Shown here one piece after another: positions 1 through 8,149 of a DNA stretch of 64,000 nucleotides (position 1 is the stretch's first letter; the number at the start of each line of letters is the position of its first letter). Below the pieces are notes generated by a model. It saw only the letters and a program-made list of their open reading frames with translations. It made no database searches and was not told where the DNA came from. This DNA comes from Strigamia acuminata. Taxonomy: Eukaryota; Arthropoda; Chilopoda; Geophilomorpha; Linotaeniidae. A program made the translations under genes and the position numbers. The stretch is from contig OX442322.1 of the NCBI GenBank assembly GCA_949358305.1, positions 3,410,001-3,474,000 on the forward strand. The letters are read 5' to 3'.

Positions 1-66
1 CAAAAAAAAATGTTCAAAGTTCGTGTTGATTTTACACTTATTCACTTAAAGAAGTTAAAGTTCACT

Positions 67-1440
67 TCACTCTCCTCCTTCCACTTGATCTTTCTTATCC
101 TCTTCCTTGATCAACTCGAATGGGAGAATTTCACGGTTTGCAATCTCATACACAAATCGTAAGCGTAACTCACATGGCTCCCCAAACTGCATTAAGTCAC
201 GGTCTTCAACGTATCTTCTAGTGAAGTAGAGTATGGTTGGGCCACAGCTGTCATTATCCAATTGGTGCATACGTGGCGGGTCCCAACGTATGAATTTGTT
301 TGGAAACTTTACTCCTGCATCCATCAACGAGTACCTTAAAGATTCCCACTTTGGATATGTGCGCTCTATTGGTCCGCTTGGGTCGTAAAGCACGTATTGG
401 GTTGGCTTTTTCCGCCAATCCACTATGAAAAGCTGCCAATGCTCTTCAATAGGAACTGGAAACACCCAAATCTTCTTTTGAGCACTTGGAAGTCTCTTCA
501 TTAGCCAATAGATCGCTTCCTTTCGTTTAGCTGGGTCCACCATTTTGTAGACCCACTCAGATTGAAATGGTGCCAATATGGGATATCGCTCTTCTAACAG
601 TTGGAGATAGTGATCAACGACGCTGTCATACGTCCAGCTCTGTCGTCCCGGCGTTAGATCGCCTAATGCTGCCATCTGATAGTTCATGACTTTAATCGGC
701 GGACAACCTACGGCGTCGAATGCTAAGTCGTATTTTGGCGCATTACTATAATCTAATGCAAGTCCGAGAGCCTGGACCTGTCGTGCAGCGTCCAACTCCA
801 CACGGTATACCCGTATAGGAGTAGGAAATACTACACTAGGGTCCTGGAAGGACTCTCTTCTCGCTAGGGCGATGGCTTTTAAAATGTTTTTTCTTATCTT
901 CGCCTCCTGGATCAGCAAAGCATTCGCCCCTGTTCTCCACAACTGATAGTCGGGCAATCCCATCACTCCTTTTAATTTCCTGGCTCTAATGGCGTTGACC
1001 ATATTCCGGTGCTCCATTCGCAAATCATTTAATCGGCGTTTGTTTCGATCAACGGTGTGACGCATTTCTTCTTCCCGGATTCTTTTCGATTGCTCGTCAA
1101 ACACTTTCTTCTTTTGTGCTTTCTTATCTCGTTTCAATTGTCGATTCTTACGACGACGACGCAATAAGCCTTCTTCACCCTTTGTTAATGGTCCTGCATA
1201 TTTCTTTTTGTCTTCCTCCGCCTTTTGTTTTCCTTCTGTAAACGGGCGTGGGCAGTTAACCAATTCGTCCAAAGTTTTACTTGTGCTCGGCTTATTTGCT
1301 AAATAAATTTCCAAGTCATCGCCTTTCTTAAGTTGACGTTCCAAAAGATCGCCCACTTGCATCGAGCAGACCGAATCCGCATCGCTGTCACTGTCACTAC
1401 GCACATCCATCCGATCAAATTTGCTTGCCATTTCGTCCAT
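67..1440 (-). CDS. Gypsy-A ORF3: predicted Ulp1/C48-type cysteine protease
   Basis: 457 residues starting at ATG 1440. The N-terminal 150 residues are charged and probably coiled coil, with basic runs around residues 95-115. The C-terminal third carries the signature of the C48 (SUMO/ubiquitin-like protease) or adenain-like fold: His in EEHWQLF near residue 333, Asp in LYDPSG 19 residues later, then Gln and Cys in QLDNDSCGP near 393-399. These would form the His-Asp-Cys triad with an oxyanion-hole Gln. It lies in the env position, 415 bases after pol on the same strand. There is no signal peptide or membrane segment, so it is not an envelope protein. A pyrimidine-rich acceptor ends seven bases before the ATG, which suggests a spliced mRNA. 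The substrate is unknown: element polyprotein or host SUMO-like conjugates are both possible. Confidence 0.8.
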   Translation of the reverse strand: MDEMASKFDRMDVRSDSDSDADSVCSMQVGDLLERQLKKGDDLEIYLANKPSTSKTLDELVNCPRPFTEGKQKAEEDKKKYAGPLTKGEEGLLRRRRKNRQLKRDKKAQKKKVFDEQSKRIREEEMRHTVDRNKRRLNDLRMEHRNMVNAIRARKLKGVMGLPDYQLWRTGANALLIQEAKIRKNILKAIALARRESFQDPSVVFPTPIRVYRVELDAARQVQALGLALDYSNAPKYDLAFDAVGCPPIKVMNYQMAALGDLTPGRQSWTYDSVVDHYLQLLEERYPILAPFQSEWVYKMVDPAKRKEAIYWLMKRLPSAQKKIWVFPVPIEEHWQLFIVDWRKKPTQYVLYDPSGPIERTYPKWESLRYSLMDAGVKFPNKFIRWDPPRMHQLDNDSCGPTILYFTRRYVEDRDLMQFGEPCELRLRFVYEIANREILPFELIKEEDKKDQVEGGE

Positions 1441-1855
1441 TCGGATCCTAATATATTGTTTGAAAAGAAAATAAAAAAAATTAATTCATTAATTCAAAAT
1501 TTTCACAAAATTATTCCAATTTCCATTCATTATTTCATTTAACATCTCATGTTGCACTAATTTACACTAAATTTAACAATTCTTCAACTAATTAGTCACT
1601 TGATAATGTATGCACACACTAAAATTTCATTTCGAAGTTTTAACACAATTATTTAAGCCTAATTTTCCATTTCGCGATGTTATTTTCTCACAAAATTCGC
1701 GATAGATTCGTTTCGTTTTTAAGCTATTTGTTCGCCAAATTCGTTCAAAATCCACTCCTTTCACTTACGGAATCACACACAAATCAACTGCTGCTATTAT
1801 TAATGCTTTAGGTTTCTTTGAGTCACACAGTAAACCCGGTTCGTCTCAGAAAACC
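1441..1855 (-). other. Gypsy-A pol-ORF3 spacer with leader exon and short intron
   Basis: No coding frame. On the minus strand a strong donor (C then GTAAGTGAA, GT at 1768-1767) is followed by a long T-rich tract and the acceptor TATTAG (AG at 1449-1448), seven bases before the ORF3 ATG. This predicts an intron of about 320 bases and a noncoding leader upstream of it. Whether the leader comes from an internal promoter or from a longer LTR transcript cannot be told from the sequence. Confidence 0.5.
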
Positions 1856-4800
1856 TTAACACAATCCACTATAGTCACGACGAGCCTGTTTGCGAAGGCG
1901 ACGTGACCGGAAACTCTCGATTTCAGGCGGCGATGCGTCATCGACTGCGTCAGCGACACCTGTCGGCGGTTTTCGCAATTGATTTTCTTTGTTTTTCCGT
2001 TCGTCTTCGTTTTGCCATCTTTCCATAATTTCTTTCGGTCCATAGAGCGCTTTTAATCGCTCTTTTTCGCTTGGAATTGGGAAATTTGACACTTTTGTTG
2101 TATTTTCTTCAGGTTCAAAGAGTGTTTTTAACGAAATTTGGTCGTCATCGCTAATAAATCGTTCTTTAGCGATTGGAATTGGCGAAATTGATGTGTTTTC
2201 TTCAATTTCTTGTTGTTTTTCACTCTGTGTTGCAATTTCATCAGCAAATGTGACTTTTTTAGCTGTCAATTCTTCTAATATCTCCGCTGGAATTTCTTCT
2301 CTGGGTTTATACGGTTTTAATCGTTCAATGTTAACAATATCTGTTTTCTTTCCATTTGAACTTCTAATTTCGTAGTCATTTGGCGCGGTTCTTCTTACTA
2401 TTTCGTATGGGCCTGAGAATTGTGGCAGGAGTTTTTCACTTAACCCAACTTTTCTATTGGGTGTTTTGAGATATACTAATTCTCCTGGGTCAAATTCCAC
2501 ATGAACTCGGCCTTGATCGAATCTTTTTCTGCTTTTTCCTCCTTGCCATTCCAACCTTTCATTTGCTATCTTCCTAGCTTCTCTGATGAATTTTGAGGTT
2601 CGCAAGGTAAATTCTTTTTGAGGTAAGTTGAGGTTTACGTCCACGTTCAAATCAACTTCATATCCTTTCAAAAGATAATAAGGTGTATATCCTGTCGTTT
2701 CATGCACACCGGTATTATATGAGAAAAGCAAAAATGGCAAAAAATCATCCCAGTCCCTCTGGTCCTTATCAACATAAATCTGCAACATTTTTGCAAACGT
2801 CGCATTAAAACGCTCGGTAAGTCCATTGGTCCTTGGATGGTACCCTGAAGTGGTTTTGTGTAGGGCTTTAAACATATTTGATACTTCTTCCACCATTTTG
2901 TTTCTGTATTCTGTGCCTCTATCGCTCAGGATTTCTCTCGGACTGCCTTCCTTCAACATTAACTCATAAAGCAAAGTTCTAGCTGCTTCCAACGCTGTTG
3001 ATGCTGGAGCTGCTCTAGCAATCACTGTCCGCGACAAATAATCTGTCATTACGAAAACATACTTGTTGCCCTTGTCGGAGGTCGGAAAACTTCCCAGTGT
3101 ATCGATTCCAATCCTCTCGAAAGGCTTAGATATCGTAGACCACGGCTGCATTAAACCTTTTGGCGCTGTTGTCATTGATTTCGAGCTCGCGCAATGTGGA
3201 CAAGAAAGTACGTAATTTCTAACGTCTTTATATATCCGGGGCCAGAAGAATCTTGTTCTCATTCTCTTCCACGTTTTGTTTAGGCCCAAGTGAGCACCCG
3301 TCAGTCCGTCATGCATTTCTTCAAGAACTGCAGTTTTCAAATGCTGCGGAACATATAACAGATTTACTTCCGTGTCTAGGGAATTCAAAGAATTTTTCTT
3401 CCTAAACAACACATTGTCGAGAAGAACGAACTGCTTTAGAGGACGTCTTCTCTTCTTCGGAAGTTGCTCTACTTGATTCATTGCGGTGATCAATTCCAGT
3501 AGCTTCTTGTCTTTACGCTGCTCAGCAGGAAGGTCGAGCTGTTCGAGTAAAAGTGAGGGAACTATTTCGTTTTCTTCCTCGCTTAAATCTTCTGGAATTC
3601 TGCTCAAGGCGTCGGCATCTTTGTGCGCTTTTCCGCTCTTGTAGATCACATCGAAATCAAAGTCTACTAGCTGTAGGCTCCATCTAGCTAGTCTGCCATT
3701 GGGGTTTTTGACTGATTTTAGCCATTGGAGTGCCGAATGGTCTGTAATTATCTGGAACTTCTTACCATACAGATAAGGTCGGTACTTTTCAATTCCAAAC
3801 AGAATGGCCAGACATTCCCTTTCTGTGGCTGTGTAATTCTGTTCTGCTTGGCTGAGAAGTCTACTGGCATAAGCTATCACATGTTCTTGTTTGTTTATCT
3901 TCTGTTTCAACACTGCTCCAAGACCATATGCGCTCGCGTCTGTCGATACCATGAAGGGTTCTTCAAAATTAGGGTGCGCAAGCACTGGCACGGTGATAAG
4001 GGCGGTCCTTAATGTTTTAAAGGCCTTGTCATGAGGTGGGCCCCAATCGAATTTCTCGTCCTTCTTCGTCAAATTGACTAAGGGCTTAGATATGTCCGCA
4101 AAACCTGGAATGAACTTCCTGTAATACGAACAGAGCCCTATGAATCCTCGAAGAAGTTTGAGGTTAGTAGGAACTGGAAACTTTGCGACCGATTCCAAGT
4201 TCCTAGGGTCTGGTGATATACCCTCAGAGTCCACGACATGTCCCAAATACTTAATGGTGTTTGTCCCAAATGTGCACTTGCTCAACTTCACCTTTAAGTT
4301 AGATTGTCTAAGCTTGTCGAAAACGTTGTCTAGATCTTTCAAATGCTGATCGAATGTTTTAGAGAAAATGATAAGGTCGTCAATGTACGCTATACAAACT
4401 TTGCCTAGGAGGTTGCCTAAAACTTTATTCATTAACTTTTGAAAAGCTGCTGGACTATTGCATAATCCCATTCCTAGGACGTTAAACTCAAAATGTCCGC
4501 TTGAAGTGGTAAATGCTGTTTTTTCGCGATCTTGTTCATCTATTTCGACTTGATAATATCCTTGAATAAGGTCCATCATAGAGAAGAACTGTGCACCTGC
4601 CAGCTGATCTAAAGTGTCATCTATTCTTGGCAATGGGTACACCATTTTCTTTGTTATCGCATTCAAACGTCTCCAGTCGACACAAAATCTCCACTTACCA
4701 TCTCTTTTCTTTATTAGCAATACAGGCGCGCTCCAGGGACTTTCTGATTCCCTTATCACTCCCATATCAAGCAATTTCTTTGTTTCCTCAGCTTCGACTT

Positions 4801-5800
4801 CTTTTTCCTTCATAGAACGACGATACGGTTGCAGATGTATTGGGTCATGGTCTCCAGTATCGATTTTATGCTTATACACTTGAACTCTTCCCAAATCCTT
4901 GTCAGAAACAGCAAATCTGTCTTGATTCTTTTGAAGAAGTTGTCGCATTTGCTCTTGTTGGTCTTTATTCATTTTGTCTTTTGCTATTGAGGAGTCAAAG
5001 TCAAAACAGTGTACCTGTTTTTCATCAAACACCCCAACATCAACCACATAATAAGCTTTTGCGATTGCTGACTTCTCCTTCAGAAAGACTGTCTTCTTGG
5101 TTGGGTTAGCCACTCGAATAATGCCTTTGCCGTTCTTGAAATCTGTTAAAGTTTTACAACCTATCACAGCAAATCTATCAGTAACATTATGTAATGGTTG
5201 CACAAACATGTCCAATGTTATTGCTTTATTCAAATAGATGGGAACAATGCACTCATGCATTGGTGGAATTGTGATGTTCTTCATTACCCTCGCAACATAA
5301 TTCTGATCAACAAAAGTTTTATTCATTGGAAATGACACTTCCTTTCCACTAGTTCGGCCCACAAAGATTTTTTGTTTGTCGTAGTCTAACACGCACTTCG
5401 CGAACAGCATGAATGGGTCACTTAGCAGTAATTCATAATGAAATCCTTTAACAATCAGGACCTCGATCCTGTATGTTAATTCACCAATTGTAATGTTCAT
5501 CTTGGCTTTTCCTATTGGAGTCACAAGTTCTCCGCTTACCCCTTGTAATCGTATATTTGGGCTTGGCGGGTACTTCAACTGTAAAGCTTCAGCAAGCTCT
5601 TCGCTGATAACATTGCGTTTTCCTCCAGTGTCCATAACTGCCTTGACTTCCATGTTGTTCACTATTACTGGAATTTCCAATAGAGATTCTGAAATGTTCA
5701 TATTGACTACGATTATCTTCTCTTTTCTACTTTTTCTTTTCTTCTTTGGATGACAACATCTTCCTTGTTGATGGTGACATCTTCCTTGTGGCCGACCCAC
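1856..5800 (-). CDS. pol: Gypsy-A Pol polyprotein (protease, RT, RNase H, integrase)
   Basis: About 1314 residues, probably made as a Gag-Pol fusion, since the frame opens at GTG over the gag stop and has no ATG there. Domains in order: aspartic protease with DTGG near residue 57; reverse transcriptase with the YIDD active site near 470; RNase H with STDAS and TDHSALQWL near 617-680; integrase zinc domain (H-H-C-C, about 828-872); integrase core with catalytic Asp, Asp (SDRGTEY) and Glu (GLTERFN) near 897, 957 and 993; and a GPY-type module (SGPYEIV) near 1130. The C-terminus is basic and charged. Nothing essential is missing, so it looks catalytically intact. Confidence 0.93.
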   Translation of the reverse strand: MGRPQGRCHHQQGRCCHPKKKRKSRKEKIIVVNMNISESLLEIPVIVNNMEVKAVMDTGGKRNVISEELAEALQLKYPPSPNIRLQGVSGELVTPIGKAKMNITIGELTYRIEVLIVKGFHYELLLSDPFMLFAKCVLDYDKQKIFVGRTSGKEVSFPMNKTFVDQNYVARVMKNITIPPMHECIVPIYLNKAITLDMFVQPLHNVTDRFAVIGCKTLTDFKNGKGIIRVANPTKKTVFLKEKSAIAKAYYVVDVGVFDEKQVHCFDFDSSIAKDKMNKDQQEQMRQLLQKNQDRFAVSDKDLGRVQVYKHKIDTGDHDPIHLQPYRRSMKEKEVEAEETKKLLDMGVIRESESPWSAPVLLIKKRDGKWRFCVDWRRLNAITKKMVYPLPRIDDTLDQLAGAQFFSMMDLIQGYYQVEIDEQDREKTAFTTSSGHFEFNVLGMGLCNSPAAFQKLMNKVLGNLLGKVCIAYIDDLIIFSKTFDQHLKDLDNVFDKLRQSNLKVKLSKCTFGTNTIKYLGHVVDSEGISPDPRNLESVAKFPVPTNLKLLRGFIGLCSYYRKFIPGFADISKPLVNLTKKDEKFDWGPPHDKAFKTLRTALITVPVLAHPNFEEPFMVSTDASAYGLGAVLKQKINKQEHVIAYASRLLSQAEQNYTATERECLAILFGIEKYRPYLYGKKFQIITDHSALQWLKSVKNPNGRLARWSLQLVDFDFDVIYKSGKAHKDADALSRIPEDLSEEENEIVPSLLLEQLDLPAEQRKDKKLLELITAMNQVEQLPKKRRRPLKQFVLLDNVLFRKKNSLNSLDTEVNLLYVPQHLKTAVLEEMHDGLTGAHLGLNKTWKRMRTRFFWPRIYKDVRNYVLSCPHCASSKSMTTAPKGLMQPWSTISKPFERIGIDTLGSFPTSDKGNKYVFVMTDYLSRTVIARAAPASTALEAARTLLYELMLKEGSPREILSDRGTEYRNKMVEEVSNMFKALHKTTSGYHPRTNGLTERFNATFAKMLQIYVDKDQRDWDDFLPFLLFSYNTGVHETTGYTPYYLLKGYEVDLNVDVNLNLPQKEFTLRTSKFIREARKIANERLEWQGGKSRKRFDQGRVHVEFDPGELVYLKTPNRKVGLSEKLLPQFSGPYEIVRRTAPNDYEIRSSNGKKTDIVNIERLKPYKPREEIPAEILEELTAKKVTFADEIATQSEKQQEIEENTSISPIPIAKERFISDDDQISLKTLFEPEENTTKVSNFPIPSEKERLKALYGPKEIMERWQNEDERKNKENQLRKPPTGVADAVDDASPPEIESFRSRRLRKQARRDYSGLC

Positions 5801-7131
5801 TAGTTTTCCTCTTCTTGTTGACCTTGTTGTGGGTTCTGCTTAGGATTAGGGTTCGTTTTACCACCCCCTTGTGTCCTTTTCTTCTTAAACCACCTTCTAT
5901 TGTTTGGGTTCCCTCTATTTTCTTGAGGTTGTTGCTCCTGTGGCGCTGATGTGTTATGTTCACAACCATAACGATGCCAACATCCACATGAACGCGTTGT
6001 TGTCGGACTACTATTTGACCGCTGTCTACCTCTGTTGTATCTACCTCTAAAGTTCTGTCCGCGCTGCGATGCTGGAATATACCACTCGCCTTGTATGAAT
6101 AATGGAACCGATTGTTGTGGCTCTACTGACTCACTAACGAGCTTTTGCTGTTTTAATTTAATATTTTCAGCTAATAACTCGGCGTAGCTTACTGGGGATC
6201 CCCCTGTTCCAGACAGTATACCTGTTGTCGTAGGGTTCACCTTTTCATCTACAACTTTTTTGAACATTGTGAGCAGTAGATCCGCTGGTTCTTCTGTTTT
6301 GTGACTTTCATACAATTTAAGTCTCTGTTCCATTTCTTCTAACGTCGATGGAAATACTGTTATCATCATCTTCTGCATTGCAGGCTTCAAACCTTGGTAA
6401 ACATAATTTATTTTCTGAGTTTCAGTCATCTCTGGTAGAATAAACGCACATTCGGCCAAGACTTTCTTCATGAAGGCATCTGCTGTACCCTCTTTGTGTT
6501 TCATGAAGTGGAGAGTATTGTAAACATTTTCTTGGCTTCTTCTAAATTTTTTCTCGATCTGTGGTTTCCAATCCGTCCATTTCCATGTCGGATTCTTCTT
6601 AAGTTGTTCCACAAACCATGCCAATCCATCAGTCTTTAAGGCTAATGCTAGATGTTTTACCCTCTCATCATCTGTTCCTATTGTAGCTTCATATGCCACA
6701 AGCCATTGGTCGATGTTGCCCTTTTCTGTATCATAAGTGACAACAGGTCGCTTCTGCACTACCAAACTCTTCAATAAGTCGGTCAATACGTCCGTTGGAG
6801 TCTGTGGTGATGTCATTTTCGGAAAATTTGGTTTAATTGGGGTTGGAACTGGTTTAGTTTTTACTGGTGTAAATGTCTTTATTATTTCTTCTAAACCTTT
6901 TTGTGGAATTAATTTTATTGCTGGAGTAGCAAAATCCAATTTCTGTAATATTGATTGAGGTTGAGATCGGACTTCTTTATCTTCCTTCTGAGGTTCAGTG
7001 TCAGATTCGGATTTAGCGTTTTTACTTCTTCTAGTGGTGATATTTTTCAAATTTGGTTCAGGTGACTGCAAATTTTGTAGATCCTGAAGATTATCCAAGT
7101 TGAATTGTGACAATTTCACCGGCTTATCCAC
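5800..7131 (-). CDS. gag: Gypsy-A Gag polyprotein
   Basis: 443 codons open to a stop just before position 7131. The frame begins at GTG; the first in-frame ATG is at 6816, so either initiation is non-AUG, an upstream exon is spliced on, or about the first 105 residues are untranslated. A capsid-like region (GNIDQWLVAYEATIG through WFVEQLKK and the W..W..Q..KKF pattern) lies around residues 135-290. There is no canonical CX2CX4HX4C knuckle. Instead there is a short cysteine/histidine cluster (CGCWHRYGCEH) among Arg/Gly-rich and basic tracts near residues 360-430, which may replace it in RNA binding. The product forms the particle shell of the element. Confidence 0.85.
   Translation of the reverse strand: MDKPVKLSQFNLDNLQDLQNLQSPEPNLKNITTRRSKNAKSESDTEPQKEDKEVRSQPQSILQKLDFATPAIKLIPQKGLEEIIKTFTPVKTKPVPTPIKPNFPKMTSPQTPTDVLTDLLKSLVVQKRPVVTYDTEKGNIDQWLVAYEATIGTDDERVKHLALALKTDGLAWFVEQLKKNPTWKWTDWKPQIEKKFRRSQENVYNTLHFMKHKEGTADAFMKKVLAECAFILPEMTETQKINYVYQGLKPAMQKMMITVFPSTLEEMEQRLKLYESHKTEEPADLLLTMFKKVVDEKVNPTTTGILSGTGGSPVSYAELLAENIKLKQQKLVSESVEPQQSVPLFIQGEWYIPASQRGQNFRGRYNRGRQRSNSSPTTTRSCGCWHRYGCEHNTSAPQEQQPQENRGNPNNRRWFKKKRTQGGGKTNPNPKQNPQQGQQEEEN
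5803..5809 (-). promoter_or_regulatory. Candidate Gypsy-A -1 frameshift site (G GAA AAC)
   Basis: On the minus strand the last gag codons read GAA AAC TAG, and pol is open in the -1 frame across this point. The A-site half (A AAC) is a classic slippery sequence but the P-site half is not. I found only short stems downstream, unlike the strong hairpins of the other families. Pol must be reached by -1 slippage or reinitiation; the exact site is inferred. Confidence 0.4.
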
Positions 7132-7676
7132 ACTGAAGCCTTATATTGCACTTTTTTATTCACTTCACTAGCACTAATCTCTTTCTAAACACTGAATACA
7201 CTAACACGAATTCATTACCTGAAAACTTAAAGTGTTATTAGCATATAATACATAAATATTACACTCAAAATTACTAAGAAAATAATCCAACAATAACATT
7301 TCAAAACAATTTTTCAATTCCTATAAATTCACAAAATTTCCTGTAAATAAATATCAAAATTAGTATTTATACACTATATATTTTATTTATTCTAAATATA
7401 ACAATTGTAAATCAATTTATTAATCCCTAATAAACAATTAAACTACTAAATTACTAAATATAGGGTTCAATTTCCAAAATGCAAATTATTTCACACAATG
7501 ACATTAAATATTCAAGCTGTGACTTCACTTGTTTTTACCAACTCTGAGTCATTCAAGATAATTGCTATAAAATCAGCAATTTTCAAGTTTTTATTTCTTG
7601 ATTTTTATTAAATTATTTTGGCAATTTTAATCCAATTTTAATGGGATTTTAAAATCTAAACGGGCTACAATCGAGA
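7132..7676 (-). other. Gypsy-A 5' leader
   Basis: AT-rich, with no convincing reading frame. It lies between the primer-binding site and gag. No strong structure was recognised. Confidence 0.5.
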
Positions 7677-7690
7677 CCGCATCTCCACCA
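7677..7690 (-). promoter_or_regulatory. Gypsy-A primer-binding site, tRNA-Ala-like
   Basis: On the minus strand TGGTGGAGATGCGG starts two bases after the 5' LTR end. It is the complement of CCGCATCTCCA plus CCA, the 3' end I recall for eukaryotic tRNA-Ala. The match is 14 bases. Confidence 0.65.
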
Positions 7691-7692
7691 GT

Positions 7693-8149
7693 TGTTACGT
7701 GGCTAAATGGGGATTGATTTAGTCCTACGTGACATGAATTTTATCAAGAATGACACAGGGTTTTATATGTAAAATGCCTATTGGCTTTATTATTCAAAGT
7801 CGGACATTTACTAATGTAAATGTTCGGTCATCAGCTCTTATTACATTTGTTCATTTATTAAACCTAAAACACATAAATGGTTCATTCAAATCAAATAAGT
7901 AACTAAATAAGGATGATGCTGTTGTCAATTCAATTCAGTTTAGGAAACCTAGTCCTGCCTGACCGTCAACCGGCTGGCAGTAGTAGGTGAAGGTAACAGT
8001 TTGAGAATCAAAAGAGATCTGAGCTCTCTGGCTTAATCAACTCACTAAGTAAACTCCTATTCCCCCTATCAACTAAGTTGAACGGTCTGTGCATCTAATT
8101 AGGTGCGCAGCGCCGTCTAGTGAGAATTCATTGTATTAAATGCCTAACA
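7693..8149 (-). repeat. Gypsy-A 5' LTR (457 bp)
   Basis: On the minus strand it runs from TGTTAGGC at 8149 to ACGTAACA at 7693, giving the inverted ends TGTTA/TAACA. It is followed at two bases by the primer-binding site. TTTAATAAATG within it contains a polyadenylation hexamer. The partner LTR is off the window, so the ends rest on TG..CA and on the junction with B1 gag. Confidence 0.75.

Larger units (their letters stand above)
1..8149 (-). mobile_element. Gypsy-A, Ty3/Gypsy LTR retrotransposon with a C48 protease ORF3 (3' LTR off the left edge)
   Basis: On the minus strand the order is 5' LTR (8149-7693), primer-binding site, gag, pol and a protease ORF. The right edge falls where gag of Gypsy-B1 begins: bases from about 8147 align with the interior of the intact B2 gag near 22310, so this element was inserted into B1 gag. 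The left end, 3' LTR and second target-site copy are outside the window. Bases 1-66 follow the ORF3 stop and are A-rich 3' untranslated sequence. All three ORFs are open, so the insertion is probably fairly young. Confidence 0.9.
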
